DNA of 7,786 nt from an uncultured Alphaproteobacteria bacterium. Lineage in GTDB: Bacteria > Pseudomonadota > Alphaproteobacteria > Puniceispirillales > UBA1172. Where the stretch lies: positions 1 to 7,786 of the forward strand of contig CAJXME010000048.1 in the NCBI GenBank assembly GCA_913056245.1, in the 5' to 3' direction. Of the stretch, positions 1-6,988 are shown piece by piece. Both the position numbers and the translations under genes were made by a program. Positions within the stretch are counted from its first letter, which is position 1, and every line of letters starts with the position of its first letter. The notes beneath the pieces were generated by a model, which saw nothing but the letters and a program-made list of their open reading frames with translations, had not been told where the DNA came from and searched no databases.

Positions 1-309
1 ATTGGATCGGCGGTTGGCAATCAATTGACCGATGCTGATGGCGCAGGAACTTTTGGCGCGGTCACCGGCGCGATTCTTGGCCGTGAGCATAATAAAAACA
101 AACAAAAATCGAACAACATTATCGGCTATCGCCAAGAGGAAGTCTGCACGATTGAAAAATCCACCCGCGAAGAACGCGTTGAGGAAGTCACCGGCTATCG
201 CCTGACCATTGATGTCAATGACGAGGTCGTGACGCTGAAATCCAGCCAGCGCTATGATGTGGGGGATTTGATCAATATTCGCACCAGAACAACCTATTCC
301 CTGAACTGA
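1..309 (+). CDS. Glycine-zipper surface-antigen-like envelope protein, 5' end missing
   Basis: The reading frame is open from the first base, so the gene begins before the window; only the last 102 residues are present. The first ~30 residues carry small-residue spacing (GSAVG, then GTFGAVTGAILG), as in glycine-zipper 2TM domains, which form a tight hairpin in or across a membrane. After a basic, Asn/Lys-rich linker (HNKNKQK) comes a ~60-residue tail with a cysteine (VCTIE), the VTGYRLTIDVND stretch and a final DVGDLINIRTRTTYS strand. This matches the layout of the rickettsial 17-kDa antigen/SlyB-like group of outer-membrane lipoproteins. The lipoprotein signal would lie outside the window and was not seen. 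A TTG at 25 could be mistaken for the start, but it lies inside the glycine zipper. The specific function is unknown; an envelope location is inferred from the family. Confidence 0.7.
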   Translation: MGSAVGNQLTDADGAGTFGAVTGAILGREHNKNKQKSNNIIGYRQEEVCTIEKSTREERVEEVTGYRLTIDVNDEVVTLKSSQRYDVGDLINIRTRTTYSLN

Positions 310-369
310 TTGTTTTTGCATAAAGACAGGCTTTCAGGGGAAAAGCCATGAAATGAAGAAAGTCCACAC

Positions 370-398
370 TAGACGTGCACTTTATTGATGTTTACATT
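370..398 (+). promoter_or_regulatory. Weak candidate promoter upstream of fabI
   Basis: TAGACG (370-375) and TACATT (393-398), 17 bp apart, each match 4 of 6 bases of the sigma-70-type -35 and -10 consensus. They lie 55 bp before the fabI start, in the 144-bp gap after the envelope gene. Nothing else in the gap is a better candidate. This is inference from consensus matching only; fabI could also be reached by read-through from upstream. Confidence 0.25.
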
Positions 399-440
399 AA
401 CTGCCGGCAATTTCTACCTCGTGTTGAACTGTTTTGCTCA

Positions 441-446
441 AAAGGA
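441..446 (+). promoter_or_regulatory. Ribosome binding site of fabI, fixes its start
   Basis: AAAGGA lies 7 bases before the ATG at 454. It supports that ATG over the in-frame TTG at 385, which would add 23 residues with no counterpart in the family. Confidence 0.7.
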
Positions 447-453
447 CACCATC

Positions 454-1266
454 ATGGCGAATACATCTGATCTTCTCAAAGGCAAGCGCGGCCTCATCAT
501 GGGGGTGGCCAATGATCGGTCCATCGGCTGGGGCATTGCCAAGGCGGCAGCGGATGCGGGGGCGGAATTGGCCTTCACCTATCAAGGCGAAGCCTTGGAA
601 AAGCGGGTGCGTCCTTTGGCTGAAGGGGTTGGCTCTTCGATTGTTCTTCCTTGTGATGTGACCGATGAAGCAAGCATGGATGCTGTTTTCGCCGAATTGG
701 AAAAAACCTGGGGCAAGTTGGATTTCATGATCCACGCCATCGCCTATTCCGATAAGGATGAATTGAAGGGCGAATATGTTGACACCACCCGCCAGAATTT
801 CATGAACACCATGGATATTTCCGTCTATTCTTTCACCGCCTTGGCCAAGCGCGCGGCGGCGATTATGAATGACGGCGGCTCGATGCTGACCTTGACCTAT
901 TATGGCGCGGAACGCGTGATGCCGCATTACAACGTGATGGGTGTGGCCAAAGCCGCGCTGGAAGCGTCGGTGCGTTATCTGGCGGTTGATCTTGGCCGCC
1001 GCAATATTCGCGTCAATGGCCTTTCAGCAGGCCCCATGAAGACCTTGGCGGCGTCTGGTATCGGCGATTTCCGCTATATCCTGAAATGGAATGAATACAA
1101 CTCTCCCCTGAAGCGCAACGTCACCCTTGATGATGTTGGCGGCGCAGGCGTTTACCTGATTTCAGACCTCTCGAGCGGCGTTTCTGGCGAGACGCATCAC
1201 GTCGATTGCGGCTATCACATTGTCGGCATGAAAGCCGTCGATGCGCCTGATATTTCGGTGGTCTAA
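454..1266 (+). CDS. fabI: Enoyl-[acyl-carrier-protein] reductase (NADH), FabI
   Basis: Reduces the trans-2 double bond of enoyl-ACP with NAD(P)H, the last step of each elongation round of type II fatty acid synthesis in the cytoplasm; a homotetramer in the family. The 270-residue product is of usual length. It is an SDR-fold protein with an N-terminal cofactor motif of the FabI kind (GVANDRSIGWGIA, residues 17-29), CDV at 67-69, and the catalytic Tyr-x6-Lys as Y159 and K166. Y149 matches the second active-site tyrosine (E. coli Y146, Y156, K163). The substrate-loop region reads HAIAYSDKDELKG, of alphaproteobacterial type; A97 stands where E. coli has G93, the triclosan-contact glycine, but I draw no resistance conclusion. 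The C-terminus (VDCGYHIVGM plus a short tail) is typical. The ATG at 454 has a good Shine-Dalgarno. aroC follows 15 bp later, so the two are probably one transcript. Confidence 0.96.
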   Translation: MANTSDLLKGKRGLIMGVANDRSIGWGIAKAAADAGAELAFTYQGEALEKRVRPLAEGVGSSIVLPCDVTDEASMDAVFAELEKTWGKLDFMIHAIAYSDKDELKGEYVDTTRQNFMNTMDISVYSFTALAKRAAAIMNDGGSMLTLTYYGAERVMPHYNVMGVAKAALEASVRYLAVDLGRRNIRVNGLSAGPMKTLAASGIGDFRYILKWNEYNSPLKRNVTLDDVGGAGVYLISDLSSGVSGETHHVDCGYHIVGMKAVDAPDISVV

Positions 1267-1281
1267 TCGTAAGAGCGCATC

Positions 1282-2379
1282 ATGGCAGATAACAGTTTCG
1301 GCACGCTTTTTCGCTTCACCACTTTCGGTGAAAGCCACGGTCCGGCCATCGGCTGTATCGTTGATGGCATGCCGCCGCAATTGCCGCTGACCGAAGCGGA
1401 TATTCAGCCCTATCTGGATCGCCGCAAGCCCGGCACGTCGCGCTTTGTGACCCAGCGCAAAGAAGCCGATCAGGTGAAAATCTTATCAGGGGTGTATAAC
1501 GGCCTGACCACGGGCACGCCGATCATGTTGATGATCGAAAACACCGATCAACGGTCAAAAGATTATGGCGATATCGCCAATACCTATCGCCCCGGCCATG
1601 CCGATTACACCTATATGCAAAAATACGGCATCCGCGATCATCGCGGCGGCGGCCGGTCTTCGGCGCGTGAAACCGCGTCTCGCGTGGCGGCGGGCGCTTT
1701 GGCCATGGCGGTGCTTAAACATCGCTTGGCTGATCCTTTTCAAATACGCGCCGCCGTGGTGCAAATCGGTGAGCATCGCGTTGATCGCGACCAATGGTCA
1801 TGGGATGAGGTTGGCAAAAATCCCTTTTTCTGCCCTGACGCCAGCAGCGTGCCTCTATGGGAAGCCTTTTTGGATGAAACCCGTAAAAACGGCTCTTCCG
1901 CCGGCGCGGTGATCGAAGTGGTGGCGAGCGGCATTCCCGCCGGTCTTGGGGGGCCTATTTATGGCAAATTGGATTCAGACCTCGCCAATGCCATGATGTC
2001 GATCAACGCGGTGAAAGGCGTTGAAATTGGAAGCGGCTTTGATTTGGCGCATATTCCCGGGACTGAAGCCGGTGATGAAATGCGGATCGGTGATGACGGC
2101 AAGCCCGTCTTCTTGAGCAATCACGCGGGCGGTATTCTGGGCGGCATTTCAAGCGGCCAAGAAATTGTGGCGCGTTTTGTCGTCAAACCAACGTCATCGA
2201 TCTTAACGCCGCGGCGGTCGATCAATGATGCGGGTGAAGAAAAAGATATCCTGACCAAAGGCCGTCATGATCCTTGCGTGGGCATTCGCGCTGTGCCGAT
2301 TGGCGAAGCGATGATGGCGATTGTCCTTGCCGATCAATTGATGCGTCATGAGGCGCAATGCGGCCCCTTAAAGCCCTAA
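1282..2379 (+). CDS. aroC: Chorismate synthase
   Basis: Converts 5-enolpyruvylshikimate-3-phosphate to chorismate using reduced FMN; final shikimate-pathway step feeding aromatic amino acids, folate and quinones. At 365 residues it has family length. All three signatures are visible: GESHG at 16-20 with the general-acid histidine H19, the PGHADY segment with H106 followed by [11 protein letters not shown] (FMN/substrate-binding arginines), and the C-terminal RHDPCVG motif starting at R328. The start at [14 protein letters not shown] matches the usual N-terminus, six residues before the conserved GxLFR stretch. The ribosome site is weak (AAGAG at 1271-1275), and the 15-bp distance from fabI suggests translation partly coupled to fabI. 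The 3' end faces the end of tlyA across 12 bp with no recognisable terminator. Confidence 0.97.
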   Translation: MADNSFGTLFRFTTFGESHGPAIGCIVDGMPPQLPLTEADIQPYLDRRKPGTSRFVTQRKEADQVKILSGVYNGLTTGTPIMLMIENTDQRSKDYGDIANTYRPGHADYTYMQKYGIRDHRGGGRSSARETASRVAAGALAMAVLKHRLADPFQIRAAVVQIGEHRVDRDQWSWDEVGKNPFFCPDASSVPLWEAFLDETRKNGSSAGAVIEVVASGIPAGLGGPIYGKLDSDLANAMMSINAVKGVEIGSGFDLAHIPGTEAGDEMRIGDDGKPVFLSNHAGGILGGISSGQEIVARFVVKPTSSILTPRRSINDAGEEKDILTKGRHDPCVGIRAVPIGEAMMAIVLADQLMRHEAQCGPLKP

Positions 2380-2391
2380 GCCTCATAAAAC

Positions 2392-3183
2392 CTAAGGTTT
2401 ATCCGCAACAATAATAAATTCTTTATTGCCTTCGGGGCCGGTGATCGGTGATGGAACAATGCCGCGCTGCACCCAGCCCATCTCCGCCTCAAGCCAAGCC
2501 GCGATATCATCCTGAACCGCCTGATGCAATAGAGGGTCGCGAACCACGCCGCCTTTGCCAACATCGGCGCGCCCCACTTCAAATTGCGGTTTGATCAAGG
2601 CGGCCAAGACCGCGCCGGATCGTGCGAGCGCCATGGACGCGGGCAAGACTTTTTTGAGCGAGATAAAAGACGCATCGCAGACCACCATATCGATTTCATC
2701 GGGGATATGATCAGCGGTCAAATGCCGCGCGTTTTGCTTTTCCATGACCACCACACGGTCATCATTGCGGAGCGACCAATCGAGTTGACCATGCCCCACA
2801 TCAACGGCAAAAACTTTCGCCGCTCCCTGCCGCAACAGAACATCGGTGAAGCCGCCGGTGCTGGCGCCGACATCAATGGCGGTGAAGCCTGGCGCCATCA
2901 AATTGGGGAAATGGTCAAACGCCGCCGCCAATTTCAAACCGCCGCGCGAAACATAAGGATGGGTCTTGCCCTTGATGATCAAGGCCGCATCGGACGCGAC
3001 TTTGACCCCTGGTTTCGTCATGCGTTGATCGCCAATCAGCACCAGTCCCGCCATGATCATGGCCTGCGCCTTTTCACGGCTTTCGGCATGACCTTGCTCA
3101 TGAACAAGCACATCAAGGCGAATTTTCTGGGCTTTTGTTTTTTTGGCGTCAGGCATGATCGGATCAATGATGGTTTGGATCAC
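2392..3183 (-). CDS. tlyA: TlyA-family rRNA (cytidine-2'-O)-methyltransferase
   Basis: Predicted to 2'-O-methylate cytidines of rRNA (23S C1920, and 16S C1409 for the long TlyA type) with SAM; older annotations call the family hemolysin. An S4 RNA-binding domain occupies roughly residues 20-80 (RLDVLV..AESREKAQAMIMAGLV). The SRGGLKL junction leads into an FtsJ/RrmJ-type Rossmann domain with SAM motif DVGASTGGFTD (104-114). The K-D-K-E catalytic set is complete: K84, D170 (CDASF), K198 (IKPQFE) and E255 (NKEF), matching K69/D154/K182/E238 of the M. tuberculosis protein. The GTG at 3183 is preceded by AAGGTGGG, 11 bases away; an ATG at 3156 would give 254 residues but lacks a Shine-Dalgarno. 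Because the start is uncertain, I cannot decide between the one-site and two-site TlyA types. Last gene of the leftward cluster, 17 bp after dxs. Confidence 0.93.
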   Translation of the reverse strand: MIQTIIDPIMPDAKKTKAQKIRLDVLVHEQGHAESREKAQAMIMAGLVLIGDQRMTKPGVKVASDAALIIKGKTHPYVSRGGLKLAAAFDHFPNLMAPGFTAIDVGASTGGFTDVLLRQGAAKVFAVDVGHGQLDWSLRNDDRVVVMEKQNARHLTADHIPDEIDMVVCDASFISLKKVLPASMALARSGAVLAALIKPQFEVGRADVGKGGVVRDPLLHQAVQDDIAAWLEAEMGWVQRGIVPSPITGPEGNKEFIIVADKP

Positions 3184-3194
3184 AAGTGGTGTTG

Positions 3195-3202
3195 CCCACC
3201 TT
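3195..3202 (-). promoter_or_regulatory. Ribosome binding site of tlyA, favours the GTG start
   Basis: On the minus strand AAGGTGGG overlaps the dxs stop codon and ends 11 bases before the GTG at 3183. The spacing is long, but no such sequence precedes the alternative ATG at 3156. The overlap with the dxs stop suggests translational coupling. Confidence 0.45.
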
Positions 3203-5114
3203 AGACCGCCGCGCCGGATTTAACCAGATCAACCCCTAGGATGCGGCAAGCATGGTCAGCAATCGCCGCTGTGTCAATCCCAGCTTCCGCCAATTGCATG
3301 CTTTGGCTGTTGTGATCAATCATGCGATCGGGCAAGGTCAGCACCCGCAGGGTCTTCTGCCCTTGATCCAGAACGCCCGTGTTATGCAAATGTTGTAAGA
3401 CATGGCTGGCGAAACCGCCAATGCTGCCTTCTTCAACGATGATCATGGCGTCGTGATCGCGCATCAACCGATCGATCAAATCCGCATCAATCGGCTTGGC
3501 GAAGCGAGCATCGGCAACGGTGATTTTCGCTCCGGTTTCCGCAAGTTGATCGGCGGCCAGCATCGCATCTTGCAAGCGCGTGCCAAGCGAAAGCACGGCG
3601 AGGCGTTCCCCCTGACGGATGATGCGGCCTTTGCCAATGGCCCAAGGCACGAGCGCTTCTGGGATCGGCACACCGACGCCTTCACCGCGCGGATAACGAA
3701 AGGCCGAGGGCGCATCATCAATCGCCGCCGCCGTCGCCACCGCACCGGCCAATTCGGCTTCATCGGACGGCGCCATGATAATCATGCCCGGCAAAATCCC
3801 TAAATACGCCAGATCATAAGCCCCAACATGGGTTGCGCCATCAGCGCCAACCAAACCCGCGCGATCAATGGCAAAACGAACCGGCAATTTCTGCAACGCC
3901 ACGTCATGCACCACTTGATCAAAGCCGCGTTGCAAGAAGGTCGAATAAATCGCGCAGAACGGCTTCATGCCTTCCGCCGCTAGCCCCGCGGCAAAAGTCA
4001 CGCCATGTTGTTCGGCGATGCCCACGTCAAAACTGCGATTGGGGAAGCGTTCAGCAAATTTGTTGATGCCTGTTCCCGACGGCATGGCGGCGGTCACCGC
4101 GACGATGGCGTCATCTTTTTCCGCTTCTTTGATCAATTGATCGGCAAAGGCGTTGGTGTAACTCACCGCGTTCGAGACGGGTTTCTTCTGAGTGCCGGTG
4201 ATGACGTCAAAACTTGGCACGGCGTGATATTTTTCACCATTTTCCTTGCCAAAGGGATGGCCGCGGCCTTTTTCCGTCACCACATGGAGCAAGACCGGCC
4301 CGCGATGAGCGCCATCACGCAGGTTTTTGAGGATGGGCAGCAATTGATCCAAATCATGTCCATCCACCGGGCCGATATAGAAAAATCCCAATTGCGAGAA
4401 AATCGTGCTGCCGCCTACAAGCCCCCGCGCCATTTCTTCGGCGCGCTTGGCGGTGCGCTCAATTTCAGCGGGGAACCGGCTTGCGACTTGCTTGGCCAAT
4501 TCCCGGATCGAATGAAACGGCCGCGATGAGATCAATTGCCCTAAATAAGATGATAATGCCCCCACGGCAGGCGCGATCGACATATCATTGTCATTGAGCA
4601 CCACAATCATATTGGAATTCATCGCGCCGGCGTTATTCATCGCTTCATAGGCCATCCCCGCGCTCATCGCGCCATCCCCGATCACGGCAATCACATTATT
4701 GCGCTCGCCTTTCAGATCACGCGCCACCGCCATACCCAACCCCGCTGAGATGGAGGTCGATGAATGCGCCGCGCCAAAAGGATCATACTCGGACTCATCC
4801 CGCTTGGTGAAGCCCGACAGACCGCCCGGCTGACGCAAACTGCGGATGCGGTCACGCCGTCCCGTCAAAATCTTATGGGGATAGGCCTGATGCCCCACAT
4901 CCCAAATCACTTTATCTTTCGGCGTGTTGAAGACGTAATGCAGCGCCACCGTCAATTCCACCACGCCAAGCCCTGCCCCCAAATGCCCGCCGGTGCGCGA
5001 TACCGCGTCAATCGTCTCGGCGCGCAATTCATCAGCCAAAGCCTTCATTTTGCTTTCGGGAAGCGCCTTCAACAGATCAGGTGTTGCCGCTTTATCAAGA
5101 AGTGGGGTCTTCAT
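3201..5114 (-). CDS. dxs: 1-deoxy-D-xylulose-5-phosphate synthase
   Basis: Condenses pyruvate and glyceraldehyde 3-phosphate, with loss of CO2, to DXP using thiamine diphosphate and Mg2+. This is the first and usually flux-controlling step of the MEP isoprenoid pathway; DXP also feeds thiamine and pyridoxal synthesis. Length is 637 residues, standard for the family. Visible landmarks are H44 in [10 protein letters not shown] (E. coli H49), H75 in [10 protein letters not shown] (E. coli H80), the thiamine-binding stretch GDGAMSAG (146-153) to NDNDMSI (174-180, Mg ligand N176), and E368 in GIAEQH (E. coli E370, which activates the cofactor). The transketolase C-terminal domain follows, ending near VDLVKSG. 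The ATG at 5114 has a strong Shine-Dalgarno 6 bases upstream. It lies 43 bp after ispA, so pathway entry and prenyl elongation enzymes are made together. Confidence 0.97.
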   Translation of the reverse strand: MKTPLLDKAATPDLLKALPESKMKALADELRAETIDAVSRTGGHLGAGLGVVELTVALHYVFNTPKDKVIWDVGHQAYPHKILTGRRDRIRSLRQPGGLSGFTKRDESEYDPFGAAHSSTSISAGLGMAVARDLKGERNNVIAVIGDGAMSAGMAYEAMNNAGAMNSNMIVVLNDNDMSIAPAVGALSSYLGQLISSRPFHSIRELAKQVASRFPAEIERTAKRAEEMARGLVGGSTIFSQLGFFYIGPVDGHDLDQLLPILKNLRDGAHRGPVLLHVVTEKGRGHPFGKENGEKYHAVPSFDVITGTQKKPVSNAVSYTNAFADQLIKEAEKDDAIVAVTAAMPSGTGINKFAERFPNRSFDVGIAEQHGVTFAAGLAAEGMKPFCAIYSTFLQRGFDQVVHDVALQKLPVRFAIDRAGLVGADGATHVGAYDLAYLGILPGMIIMAPSDEAELAGAVATAAAIDDAPSAFRYPRGEGVGVPIPEALVPWAIGKGRIIRQGERLAVLSLGTRLQDAMLAADQLAETGAKITVADARFAKPIDADLIDRLMRDHDAMIIVEEGSIGGFASHVLQHLHNTGVLDQGQKTLRVLTLPDRMIDHNSQSMQLAEAGIDTAAIADHACRILGVDLVKSGAAV

Positions 5115-5120
5115 TCTAAA

Positions 5121-5126
5121 TTCCTT
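5121..5126 (-). promoter_or_regulatory. Strong ribosome binding site of dxs
   Basis: AAGGAA on the minus strand, 6 bases before the dxs ATG at 5114, in the 43-bp gap after ispA. It is among the best Shine-Dalgarno sequences in the leftward cluster, which suggests dxs is translated independently rather than only by coupling. Confidence 0.65.
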
Positions 5127-5157
5127 CCGGACCTTGCCGAACCATAATGCCGCAAGA

Positions 5158-6081
5158 TTAATGCGTCCGTCCTACACTAAAACTGGCTATTTTTATCATA
5201 TAGTCAAGCCATGGCGCGTTTTTCCCAACCGTTTTGGTCAGCACCGCCGCCGCCTCGTCAACAAGCCGCAGGGCCTCATGGCGCGCCGCATCTTCGCCCA
5301 TGGCGTCAACAAAACTGGCTTTGCCAGCATCGGCATCACGCCCCGTCGGCTTGCCCATGGCATCGGCATTGCTGCTGCGATCGAGCAAATCATCGGCAAT
5401 CTGAAAGGCTAGACCCAAGCATTCCGCGTATTGTGACAAGGCGGCTAGGAGTGTTGGATCAGCCCCGCCAACACGGCCACCCGCCACCGCCGCCGCGCGG
5501 ATCAACGCCCCGGTTTTCATCGCTTGCATGATCCGGGTTTCATCAAGATCAAAGCGTCTGGTTTCGGCTTCGAGGTCGAGCATTTGCCCCCCCGCCATGC
5601 CTGTCACGCCTGAGGCGGTGGCGAGATCATGAACCAGGCCCGCTCGAATAGAAGGGTTGGGGTGCAGATCATCCCGCGCCAATAATTCAAAGGCTAAGGT
5701 TTGCAGAGCATCCCCCGCTAAGATCGCCGTCGCTTCATCAAAAGCGATATGGCAGGACGGTTTGCCGCGGCGGGTTTCCGCGTCATCCATCGCGGGCAGA
5801 TCATCATGGATCAAGGAATAGGCGTGCAGGCATTCAAAACTGGCCGCCACTTGCAGAGCGCCTTGCGGAGCCTCTTGCCCTGACGCCAAACGCGCGGCGC
5901 CCAAGACCAAAGCCGCCCTCAAACGCTTGCCCCCCGCCATCGCGGCATAACGCATGGCCGCCACCAATTGAGGCGCCGATGCCGTGGCAAGGTCATCAAA
6001 GATTTGAACCAATGCTGCTTCGGTTAGCGCCGCGTCATCGAGCAATTGCTGCGGCGGGTCTTGAGGGGTGGGTGAAGACAT
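5158..6081 (-). CDS. ispA: Farnesyl diphosphate synthase (short-chain polyprenyl synthase)
   Basis: Head-to-tail condensation of IPP with DMAPP and then GPP to give farnesyl diphosphate, the precursor of undecaprenyl phosphate, quinone side chains and hopanoids. All-alpha isoprenoid synthase fold, 307 residues. GGKRLR (50-55) binds IPP. The first aspartate-rich motif, DDLPAMDD (93-100), has the four-residue DDxxxxD spacing of bacterial enzymes. The second is DDLLD (230-234) within [11 protein letters not shown]. Tyrosine at the fifth position before the first motif (AYSLIHDD) matches E. coli IspA and favours a C15 product over C20, though a geranylgeranyl synthase cannot be fully excluded. 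The start lies 6 bp after the xseB stop and has no clear Shine-Dalgarno, so translation is probably coupled to xseB. Confidence 0.94.
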   Translation of the reverse strand: MSSPTPQDPPQQLLDDAALTEAALVQIFDDLATASAPQLVAAMRYAAMAGGKRLRAALVLGAARLASGQEAPQGALQVAASFECLHAYSLIHDDLPAMDDAETRRGKPSCHIAFDEATAILAGDALQTLAFELLARDDLHPNPSIRAGLVHDLATASGVTGMAGGQMLDLEAETRRFDLDETRIMQAMKTGALIRAAAVAGGRVGGADPTLLAALSQYAECLGLAFQIADDLLDRSSNADAMGKPTGRDADAGKASFVDAMGEDAARHEALRLVDEAAAVLTKTVGKNAPWLDYMIKIASFSVGRTH

Positions 6082-6087
6082 CAGGCG

Positions 6088-6327
6088 TTATTCAGCATCA
6101 AATGGCGTCGTGCCTTCAATCGCCGATGACGCTTTTTGGGCGCGGATTTTATCAACCTTTAACCGCGCTTCATCAAGGCGATCTTGGCACATTTTCTTGA
6201 GCATCGCGCCGCGTTCATAGGCGGAAACCGCGTCATCCAAAGACACTTCGCCGCGTTCGAGTTTCTCAACAATGGCTTCGAGTTCTTTGAGCGCTTCCTC
6301 AAAACTGAGATTTTCCGTTGATGTCAT
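6088..6327 (-). CDS. xseB: Exodeoxyribonuclease VII small subunit
   Basis: Small, helical partner of the XseA catalytic subunit in exonuclease VII, which degrades single-stranded DNA from both ends during repair. Several copies bind each XseA; this subunit has no catalytic site. The 79-residue product is the size of E. coli XseB (80). It shows the family core LSFEEALKELEAIVEKLERGEVSLDDAVSAYERG in two pieces: a first helix from about residue 8 to 25 and a second from about 31 to 60, then a poorly conserved tail. The ATG at 6327 was chosen because GGAGGA lies just upstream; an ATG at 6339 would add four residues (MEDA) and put that Shine-Dalgarno inside the gene. First of the xseB-ispA-dxs-tlyA cluster; xseA is not in the window. 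Confidence 0.94.
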   Translation of the reverse strand: MTSTENLSFEEALKELEAIVEKLERGEVSLDDAVSAYERGAMLKKMCQDRLDEARLKVDKIRAQKASSAIEGTTPFDAE

Positions 6328-6331
6328 GGCA

Positions 6332-6337
6332 TCCTCC
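6332..6337 (-). promoter_or_regulatory. Ribosome binding site of xseB, decides its start
   Basis: GGAGGA on the minus strand, 4 bases before the ATG at 6327. It overlaps the alternative upstream ATG at 6339, which has no comparable site of its own. Confidence 0.6.
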
Positions 6338-6380
6338 ATCTTGGCGCTGGCCTGCCTGCCAACTGATTTTGGGGCGTTGT

Positions 6381-6881
6381 CTAGCCCGATGACCGTGTTG
6401 ATTCTTGGCGTTCCGCTGAGCCAGTGTCATCACCAGCGGATTTGATCATCTTGACTATTTTTTTACGAAGATGCGGAGACTTGATCAAGTAATAACTCCG
6501 CAATAATTCCAGTGACTCGCGGCGGATAATCGGGTCTTTCGCAAGCGTCAGGCTGTCTTCTAACGAATCATCCGGCTTCGTTTTTTGATGAAGCCGCGGC
6601 GATGATTGTTGCACGGAAGACGGCATTTGATCAAAAAAGAAACCGATTTCAACGCCCATGACCTGCGCCATATCCCAAAGCCGCGACGCGCTGACGCGAT
6701 TGGCGCCGCGCTCGTATTTCTGCACTTGTTGAAAAGTGATCTGCAACGCGTCCGCCAGTTGCGTTTGGGTTAAGCCCGCAAGAACTCGGGCTTCACGGAT
6801 GCGTTTGCCAACATGACCATCCACAGGATTATGATTGGTGACGCCATAACGGGAAGATGAGGACGATGGTTTTTTGCTCAT
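6381..6881 (-). CDS. Xre-family (HTH_3) transcriptional regulator
   Basis: A 166-residue DNA-binding protein. After a Ser/Lys-rich, probably disordered N-terminus (1-17) comes NPVDGHVGKRIREAR, then the lambda-Cro-type helix-turn-helix at about 38-57 (TQTQLADALQITFQQVQKYE). Next is GANRVSASRLWDMAQVMGVEIGFFFDQM, the conserved end of this domain in alphaproteobacterial Xre proteins. A variable linker (85-118) leads to a second conserved segment, RRESLELLRSYYLIKSPHLRKK (in two halves, about 119-141). The PraR-type regulators of rhizobia share this general layout, but I cannot assign orthology or a target. The start has no Shine-Dalgarno; no other start in frame is better. The upstream region holds inverted repeats that suggest autoregulation. 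Only 53 bp separate it from xseB, and no terminator is visible between, so it may be transcribed with the isoprenoid cluster. Confidence 0.88.
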   Translation of the reverse strand: MSKKPSSSSSRYGVTNHNPVDGHVGKRIREARVLAGLTQTQLADALQITFQQVQKYERGANRVSASRLWDMAQVMGVEIGFFFDQMPSSVQQSSPRLHQKTKPDDSLEDSLTLAKDPIIRRESLELLRSYYLIKSPHLRKKIVKMIKSAGDDTGSAERQESTRSSG

Positions 6882-6911
6882 TAATCAACACTATTCAACG
6901 TAAAACAAAAC

Positions 6912-6931
6912 ACAACTCAAGGTTGAATTGT
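6912..6931. promoter_or_regulatory. Inverted repeat, candidate operator of the Xre regulator
   Basis: ACAACTCAA (6912-6920) and TTGAATTGT (6923-6931) are inverted copies with one mismatch, separated by GG. The dyad lies 30 bp before the regulator's start codon and just downstream of the candidate -10. Its size and near-perfect symmetry are those of a dimeric HTH binding site. That the regulator itself binds here is inference. Confidence 0.45.
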
Positions 6932-6937
6932 ATTTAA

Positions 6938-6966
6938 CTAATATAGGGTGTTGTCGTGATTTTCAA
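6938..6966 (-). promoter_or_regulatory. Candidate promoter of the Xre regulator gene
   Basis: On the minus strand TTGAAA (6966-6961) resembles a -35 at 5 of 6 bases. A -10 could be TATTAG (6943-6938, 17-bp spacing, 4 of 6) or TATATT (6945-6940, 15-bp spacing). Transcription would start near 6930, giving a leader of about 50 bases. The region is markedly AT-richer than the neighbouring genes. Confidence 0.4.
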
Positions 6967-6970
6967 CACC
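6947..6970. repeat. Perfect 7-bp inverted repeat over the regulator promoter
   Basis: GGTGTTG (6947-6953) and CAACACC (6964-6970) are exact inverted copies around a 10-base spacer. The pair covers the candidate -35 and the -35/-10 spacer, so it could be a second operator. As RNA it could also fold as a 7-bp hairpin 18 bases after the end of the peptidase gene, but no T-run follows on the minus strand, so it is not a standard terminator. Confidence 0.5.
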
Positions 6971-6988
6971 AGCCTTTGTTTAATGTGA

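Noticed and set aside
329..347. Hairpin GGCTTT / AAAGCC as a terminator after the envelope gene
   Set aside because: The stem is 6 bp with a 7-base loop, and no T-run follows on either strand. Too weak to call a terminator.
385..453. N-terminal extension of FabI from a TTG at 385
   Set aside because: The added 23 residues have no family counterpart, and the ATG at 454 has AAAGGA at proper spacing.
397..927. Open frame of 176 codons on the - strand opposite fabI
   Set aside because: Its composition mirrors fabI codons. It has no start context or family resemblance.
2388..2400. Small stem AAACC-TAA-GGTTT at the aroC/tlyA junction as a bidirectional terminator
   Set aside because: A 5-bp, AT-rich stem with a three-base loop and no T-run is not stable enough.
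2584..3204. Long open frame (206 codons) on the + strand opposite tlyA
   Set aside because: It is antisense to a complete TlyA with all catalytic residues, and its translation shows no recognisable motif. It is explained by codon bias of the real gene.
4005..4529. Open frame of 174 codons on the + strand opposite dxs
   Set aside because: It is antisense to the conserved Dxs core and has no motif of its own; a shadow frame.
5158..5230. Possible frameshift at the C-terminus of IspA because the last codons look AT-rich and divergent
   Set aside because: The final [10 protein letters not shown] still lines up with the usual A-x-F-x-V-x-R ending of bacterial IspA, and the length is normal.
6341..6362. 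TTGGC/GCCAA stem between the regulator gene and xseB as a terminator
   Set aside because: It has only 5 paired bases and a long loop, and on the minus strand the xseB Shine-Dalgarno follows rather than a T-run.
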